9,430 bases of DNA from NCBI GenBank assembly GCA_000431315.1, contig HF989734.1:111942-121371 (forward strand), read 5' to 3'. This document shows positions 5,578-9,430 of the stretch, one piece after another. The position numbers and the translations under genes are program-made. The notes beneath the pieces were generated by a model. It did no database searches. It had not been told where the DNA came from and worked only from the letters and a program-made list of their open reading frames with translations. This stretch comes from Brachyspira sp. CAG:484. Lineage in GTDB: Bacteria; Cyanobacteriota; Vampirovibrionia; Gastranaerophilales; Gastranaerophilaceae. The number at the start of each line of letters is the position of its first letter. Within the stretch, counting starts at the first letter, position 1.

Positions 5578-6352
5578 ATGCAAAAAGAAGTTATAGCTTC
5601 ATTCCTGAGAAGGGGGGGGGGGCTTAGGTAACGCCGGCGGGCATTCTCACGCTTCTGGATTATCCTGTAAATCCGCGTTTACATTAGCGGAAGTTTTAAT
5701 TACTTTAGGGATTATTGGTATTGTTGCTGCTATGACAATGCCGCAGCTTATTACAAATTATGAGAGGAAGGCGGCAGAAGTACAGATTAAAAAGGATTAC
5801 AGCACTCTTGCAAATGCCTTGCAAATGGCAGAAAACGAATATGGAAGACTAGAAGACTGGACTATAGATAATCCGGATAAAGCTGATGATGAATATTTTA
5901 AAAGATTAGCAAAATATCTTCAGCTGGCATATGAACCTTGTTATGACAGAAATAAATGCTATTATGAAAAAGTTAGCTCTTATACTAACGGTGTTTATTT
6001 TAGACTAAAAGACGGAACTTACGGAATTTTTCAGGACAACGGGCGTTCAAATGGGGGACACAAAGCCGAATCTCCAAAACAATTCTTTAAATTATACACC
6101 CATGGTTATTATATCAGATATTCTATCCTGAATTTAAGAAGTTTGAAGATTAATTCTAGTGTCAGCTGCTCAACACCTATATGCTATTTCAGTACAGTTC
6201 CTGACTGCCCGAAAAATTCAGCAGCCTGGACAGATTATAAATGCAGTATCAAATTTGCATCAGACGGCTTTAGCTTCAAAGATGAAAATGTTATAAATCA
6301 ATTAAAAGTTAATATGCGAAATATGAATTTTAAGGCAAGAGGCTGGCAATAG
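5578..6352 (+). CDS. Type IV prepilin-like protein, out of frame at a poly-G tract
   Basis: ATG 5578 has an ideal ribosome site (AAAGGAGA, GGAG ending six bases upstream) and promoter. It reads MQKEVIASFLRR, enters a run of 11 G (5612-5622) and, as sequenced, stops at TAA 5629-5631. One G fewer joins it to the open frame that continues GGGLGNAGGHSHASGLSCKSA, then AFTLAEVLITLGIIGIV and MTMPQLITNYERK, giving a 257-residue prepilin. The cleavage site is Ala-Phe with Glu at mature +5; the leader would be 33 residues, long for this class. The mature part (~224 residues) has eight or so Cys, including CYDRNKC, CSTPIC and a C-terminal pair. The shifted frame has a stop at 5606-5608 and no usual start until ATG 5732, which lies past the cleavage site, so no normal prepilin can be made from this sequence. 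It is paralogous to the gene at 1-717. The 3' end overlaps the convergent flavoprotein gene by 23 bp. Confidence 0.8.
5612..5622 (+). repeat. Homopolymer tract of 11 G inside the prepilin leader
   Basis: Eleven G in a row in an AT-rich background, 34 bases after the ATG. Only lengths of 10 (or 7, 13) keep the prepilin in frame; 11 runs into TAA and 12 into TAG just after the tract. Such tracts mutate by slipped-strand mispairing and are a known basis of ON/OFF phase variation of surface proteins. The length could also be miscalled. Confidence 0.9.
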
Positions 6353-7454
6353 AAATACTTGCGATATATGCAGTTGACCAGCAGTTTTGGAGGTTAAAGC
6401 CTCCGCAAAATCCGTCAACATCAATAACTTCACCGCAGAAATAAATACCCGGAACAATCCTTGACTCCATTGTTTTCGGGTTTATTTCTTTTAAATCAAC
6501 TCCGCCAGAGGTCACAACTTCGCCATCAGGAACTGTACCTACTGCGGTAATTTCAAAATTCTGAAATGCTGAAAGAATTTTATCACGTGTCTTGCCATTA
6601 ATCCTGTGTGACTTTTCATCCGGATTTATTTGAAGCCGGATAAGGACAAATTCTGCAAATGATTTTGGCACAAATTCAGAAAGTAAATTTTTAATACTTT
6701 TATGCGGATTTCGATTAAGTTCTGCTTGCAAATCAATATCACCGGTAAAGTTAAATTTAATCTTATACGGGAATTTCTCACGCGCTTTTAATGACGATAT
6801 TTTATAAACAGCAGGACCAGAGATACCTTTGTGAGTAAAAAGAACATCATTTATCGAAACACCGCTTATTGAAGAAAAATCTTCTTTTGTTCTCAAGCCG
6901 ACAAGAGCCGGACGCGGCTCAATAATATTGTGCCCGAGAAGTCTGGCAATATCATAACCTCTGTGACCGCCTGCTGCTATAATAACTTTATCAAAATGAT
7001 AGCATCCGGCATCAGTTACAACTTTAAAATCACATTCTGTTCTATCAACTCTCAAAACATATTCTTTTATAAATTTCGTTTGCTTTAGTGAGGCAAGAAA
7101 CCTTTGCCGTACATCTTTTGCACTGTTTGATACGGGAAAAATCCTCATATCGTCCTGAATATATGTATCAACCCCGATTTTTTCAAAAAACTCAATGGTA
7201 TCAGCAGTAGAAAAACGAGAGAAAACTGAATATAAAAATTTTTCTCCGCGCGGATAATTTTTAGCAAGCTCTCTGAAATCATATTCGGCATGAGCGAGGT
7301 TACACCGTCCTCCGCCTGTAGGCAAAAGTGTAATTAACGGGGATTTTGCTTCAAACACAGTCACAGCGAATTTATCCTGCAATTGTGCTGCGCAAAAGCA
7401 GCCCGCAGGACCGCCTCCGACAACCGCAATCCTACATTTCAACTCTTGTACCAT
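6330..7454 (-). CDS. HI0933/YhiN-family FAD-dependent oxidoreductase
   Basis: A 374-residue flavoprotein, slightly short for a family usually near 390-420. It has an N-terminal Rossmann FAD motif GGGPAG (13-18) with Glu35 ending the second strand. The family signature TGGGRCN sits at 46-52, IIAAGG at the end of the first FAD half, the middle-domain pattern FTHKGISGPAV, and the C-terminal VTSGGVDLKEI and CGEVIDVDGFCGGFNLQNCW, which closes the FAD site. The family (HI0933, YhiN, BaiN) are soluble flavin enzymes; BaiN from gut Clostridium takes part in bile acid 7-dehydroxylation, but most members have no known substrate and none should be assigned here. It starts inside the end of folK (23-bp overlap), so it is probably co-transcribed and coupled; its own GGAG lies ~13 nt before the ATG, rather far. 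Its 3' end overlaps the convergent prepilin gene by 23 bp. Confidence 0.88.
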   Translation of the reverse strand: MVQELKCRIAVVGGGPAGCFCAAQLQDKFAVTVFEAKSPLITLLPTGGGRCNLAHAEYDFRELAKNYPRGEKFLYSVFSRFSTADTIEFFEKIGVDTYIQDDMRIFPVSNSAKDVRQRFLASLKQTKFIKEYVLRVDRTECDFKVVTDAGCYHFDKVIIAAGGHRGYDIARLLGHNIIEPRPALVGLRTKEDFSSISGVSINDVLFTHKGISGPAVYKISSLKAREKFPYKIKFNFTGDIDLQAELNRNPHKSIKNLLSEFVPKSFAEFVLIRLQINPDEKSHRINGKTRDKILSAFQNFEITAVGTVPDGEVVTSGGVDLKEINPKTMESRIVPGIYFCGEVIDVDGFCGGFNLQNCWSTAYIASISIASLLP

Positions 7455-7941
7455 ATAAAAATACCATCTCCGGATTTTCTAAATCACTGTGTAAATCCAT
7501 AATAGATTTATGCAAAACAGGATGTTCAAAATCAGGAATAAGTTCCAGCAGCGGCACTAGCGTAAATGCTCTTAAATGTAGATATTTATGGGGTATTACC
7601 AGATCCGGCTCATTAATAATCTCTTTTCCATAGAATAAAATATCAATATCTATAGTTCTGTCTAAATACCCCTCTTTACTTTCATCTCTTTCCCGTCCCA
7701 GCTGCGTTTCAATTCTTCTGCAAGCTTCAAGCAGTTCTCTTGGAGATAGAGAAGTTTTTATTTCAACAACCGCATCAACAAACCAGGTTTCCGAAGCCAT
7801 CCCCCATGGTTCTGATTCATAGAAAGCCGAAGTCCTTATAATATTAACATTATCAAGCGCACCGATAAGACTTGTTGCCTGCTGAACATATCCTATACGG
7901 TCGCCTTTGTTTGAACCTAAACTTAAATAAACGATTGCCAT
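7432..7941 (-). CDS. folK: 2-amino-4-hydroxy-6-hydroxymethyldihydropteridine pyrophosphokinase
   Basis: HPPK transfers pyrophosphate from ATP to 6-hydroxymethyl-7,8-dihydropterin, the step before dihydropteroate synthase in folate synthesis. The 169 residues carry YLSLGSNKGDR (5-15), YESEPWG (41-47), ETQLGRERDE (78-87), DRTIDIDIL (94-102) with the Mg-binding pair Asp98 and Asp100, and PHKYLHLRAFTLVPL (117-131) with His118 and Arg124. The length is normal (E. coli 159). Differences from the usual pattern: GYLDR replaces the common GPR before TIDIDIL, and FVDAVVEI has Asp where Asn is usual. The start is fixed by an in-frame stop just upstream. AAGG sits one base before the ATG, too close to act as a ribosome site, and the promoter at 7948-7976 predicts a leaderless mRNA. 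No other folate genes are adjacent; its partner is the overlapping flavoprotein gene. Confidence 0.95.
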   Translation of the reverse strand: MAIVYLSLGSNKGDRIGYVQQATSLIGALDNVNIIRTSAFYESEPWGMASETWFVDAVVEIKTSLSPRELLEACRRIETQLGRERDESKEGYLDRTIDIDILFYGKEIINEPDLVIPHKYLHLRAFTLVPLLELIPDFEHPVLHKSIMDLHSDLENPEMVFLYGTRVEM

Positions 7942-7947
7942 ACCTTA

Positions 7948-7976
7948 ATATTACAGAGTTTTCAAGTCAATGTCAA
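7948..7976 (-). promoter_or_regulatory. folK promoter, predicting a leaderless transcript
   Basis: On the minus strand: perfect TTGACA (7976-7971), an exact 17-bp spacer, then TAATAT (7953-7948, four of six consensus). Transcription would start at about 7941, the A of the folK ATG. Confidence 0.6.
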
Positions 7977-8036
7977 TAATAGTTATTCTGCTGGAAAAAT
8001 ATTGCAGTAATTGTTATTTGTTTAAATTTTTTGTTA

Positions 8037-8042
8037 TATAAT
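8037..8042 (+). promoter_or_regulatory. -10 element of waaA, next to the start codon
   Basis: A perfect TATAAT ending 9 bases before the ATG at 8052, so the transcript would begin near 8049. No good -35 is placed at 16-18 bp (TTGTTA at 8011-8016 is 20 bp away), and no ribosome site lies between it and the ATG. Confidence 0.45.
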
Positions 8043-8051
8043 TAATGCGAG

Positions 8052-9296
8052 ATGATGTTTTTATATGGAATTTTATCAGGTATAGCTTTTTATATTTCTC
8101 TGCCGTTTTATTATACGGAAAGGCTTATGAGCCGCAAATCAGCAGGCTGGAAAGAAAAATTTGCAAACCAGAACATGCCGATTTCGTCTGAAGATAAAGT
8201 GATAATGCTGCATGGTGTATCAGTTGGCGAAGTTATTGCACTTGAAAACCTTGCAAAACAAATAAAAACCTCTTTTCCTGAGTACAAGCTTGTACTAACT
8301 ACAGGAACAAAGACAGGTCAGGAAATTGCACATAAAAAATTTGCAGGAATCGCCGATTATATAACATATTTTCCTTTTGATATACCGCATTGTACAGATA
8401 AATTCTTAAAAAAACTTCATCCTCAAGCAGTTCTGATTGCAGAAACAGAACTATGGCCTAATTTTGCATATTCCTGTAAAAAGAAAAATATTCCTTTAAT
8501 TGTAATAAACGGAAGAATTTCCGATTCAACATTCAAAACATACAAACTTGCAAAAATATTTTTTAAACAGGTATTTAAAAACTTTACGGCATTTTTGATG
8601 CAAAGCAGAGAAGATGCAGATAAAATACTTGAACTTGGCGCTGGCAGTGAAAAAGTTGAAGTAATGGGTAATCTAAAATTTGATATTCAAAAACGAGATG
8701 CTGATATAAAACTTGGACAGGAAGGTTATCGGGTAATTATTGCAGGAAGCACACATAAAGGTGAAGATGAAATTATTCTGACTGCTTTTAGTAACCTGAA
8801 AAAGGAATTCCCTGATATAAAGTTATTAATAGCCCCGCGGCATCTGCAAAGAACGTCAAATGTTGAAACCCTTGTAAAAGACACAGGCTTGTCTTACGGA
8901 CTACGTTCATCAAATGATAATTTTAAGGAAAAAGATATTATTATTCTGGATACTCTTGGAGAATTAGGTAAAATGTATTCCATATGCAGCTTCGCTTTCA
9001 TAGGAGGCAGCTTTAACAAAACCGGCGGTCATAATCCCCTTGAAGCCGCTATATATAATAAACCTGCACTTTCAGGACCTTCCATCCATAACTTTAAAGA
9101 TATTTATGAAATATTAAGCAGGACAAATGCTGGCAAAGTAGTGAATACAGGAAAAGAGCTGGAACTTTCCATGAAACAACTCCTTTCTGACAAAGATTTT
9201 TATACAAAAGCCTGCCAGGACTGTGAATCTGTATTTGACGCCCAAAAAGGTGCTCTTGGCTATGTTATACAAAAACTCAACTCTGTTTTAAAATAA
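8052..9296 (+). CDS. waaA: 3-deoxy-D-manno-octulosonic acid (Kdo) transferase
   Basis: WaaA (KdtA) moves Kdo from CMP-Kdo to lipid IVA at the inner face of the cytoplasmic membrane, the first step of the LPS inner core. The 414-residue length is normal. An N-terminal hydrophobic anchor (~2-20) is followed by HGVSVGEV (54-61) with the catalytic base expected at Glu60, TTGTKTGQE (83-91), ETELWPN (131-137), NGRISD (153-158) and MGNLKFD (205-211). The C-terminal GT-B half has AGSTHKGE (231-238), APRH (261-264), GELGKMY (303-309), GGSF (318-321) and GGHNPLEAA (325-333), which bind the CMP part. Whether it adds one or two Kdo cannot be told. ATG 8052 or 8055 are both possible, since neither has a ribosome site. 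The gene is divergent from folK and no further lipid A gene is in the window. It shows that the organism has an LPS-type outer membrane. Confidence 0.95.
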   Translation: MMFLYGILSGIAFYISLPFYYTERLMSRKSAGWKEKFANQNMPISSEDKVIMLHGVSVGEVIALENLAKQIKTSFPEYKLVLTTGTKTGQEIAHKKFAGIADYITYFPFDIPHCTDKFLKKLHPQAVLIAETELWPNFAYSCKKKNIPLIVINGRISDSTFKTYKLAKIFFKQVFKNFTAFLMQSREDADKILELGAGSEKVEVMGNLKFDIQKRDADIKLGQEGYRVIIAGSTHKGEDEIILTAFSNLKKEFPDIKLLIAPRHLQRTSNVETLVKDTGLSYGLRSSNDNFKEKDIIILDTLGELGKMYSICSFAFIGGSFNKTGGHNPLEAAIYNKPALSGPSIHNFKDIYEILSRTNAGKVVNTGKELELSMKQLLSDKDFYTKACQDCESVFDAQKGALGYVIQKLNSVLK

Positions 9297-9349
9297 TATC
9301 CTCTAAAAAAATGATTGATTTCAGCAGGTTTCCGCCTAAAATGTTAAGA

Positions 9350-9364
9350 TATGTTACAAACATA
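9350..9364. promoter_or_regulatory. Short palindrome downstream of waaA
   Basis: TATGTT-ACA-AACATA, a perfect 6-bp inverted repeat with 3-bp centre. No T run follows, so it is not a terminator. TTTACA at 9382-9387 and AAGGGA near 9413 hint at the promoter and ribosome site of a gene beyond the edge. Nothing else is recognised in 9297-9430. Confidence 0.2.
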
Positions 9365-9430
9365 GGATAAAAAATTAAAGTTTTACATTCTCTTATCCGT
9401 AAATAAAAACATAAGGGAACGCAAAACGAA

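Noticed and set aside
5732..6352. Short version of the second prepilin starting at ATG 5732
   Set aside because: This ATG lies after the cleavage site and inside the hydrophobic helix, with no ribosome site. The real start is ATG 5578 with a frame break at the G run.
6389..6404. Hairpin GGAGGT-TAAA-GCCTCC as terminator between the convergent prepilin and flavoprotein genes
   Set aside because: It lies inside conserved flavoprotein codons (CGGFN region) and no T run follows on either strand.
9311..9370. 19-codon ORF after waaA (ATG 9311)
   Set aside because: It has no ribosome site or promoter and is of a length expected by chance.
1..9430. CRISPR array, insertion sequence, rRNA or prophage genes
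   Set aside because: I looked for direct repeats with spacers, terminal inverted repeats, transposase or integrase motifs and rRNA signatures on both strands, and saw none.

Overview
The window looks like chromosome from an AT-rich, Gram-negative-type (LPS-making) bacterium. My best guess is a gut Gastranaerophilales member (Melainabacteria/Vampirovibrionia, the non-photosynthetic sister group of Cyanobacteria). The basis is low GC, two prepilins with the N-terminus AFTLAEVLITLGIIGIV that I associate with that group, a cyanobacteria-like tRNA-Glu, and a Kdo transferase, which implies lipid A with Kdo. This is inference; no marker gene here settles it.

Layout. 1-717: the 3' part of a type IV prepilin-like gene, cut by the window edge. 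727-968: a transcription unit with a strong promoter, a ~98-nt leader holding a 16-codon ORF, tRNA-Glu(UUC) with encoded CCA, and an intrinsic terminator. 1096-1564: a small HExxH protein of the SprA-related/CJM1_0395 putative metalloprotease type. 1561-3738 (minus): a large polytopic GT-C/GT39-like membrane glycosyltransferase, convergent with the previous gene so that the stop codons overlap. 3739-4199: a regulatory intergenic region with overlapping divergent promoters, a leader ORF, mutually exclusive antiterminator/terminator arms, a 27-codon ORF and a perfect 16-bp palindrome. 4200-5510: a lineage-type membrane protein of unknown function. 5521-6352: a second prepilin gene with a good promoter and RBS whose reading frame is broken by a run of 11 G. 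6330-7941 (minus): folK and an HI0933-family flavoprotein, overlapping head to tail. 8037-9296: waaA, divergent from folK. 9297-9430: non-coding, except that an unseen gene may begin beyond the edge.

Functional themes. Cell-envelope functions dominate: two prepilins, a membrane glycosyltransferase, Kdo transferase and a putative membrane protein. folK supplies folate. Two observations stand out. The G11 tract in the second prepilin is one G away from the only in-frame length class, so the gene is OFF as sequenced; it is a candidate phase-variable surface protein unless the length is an assembly error. The region before the 436-aa gene has the architecture of a transcription attenuator: promoter, near-leaderless short ORF ending inside arm 1, 14/15 pairing of arm 1 with arm 2, and a 10-bp GAAA-loop terminator formed by arms 2 and 3. 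The folK and waaA promoters also sit so close to their start codons that leaderless transcripts are predicted, which makes translation of the leader ORF more believable.
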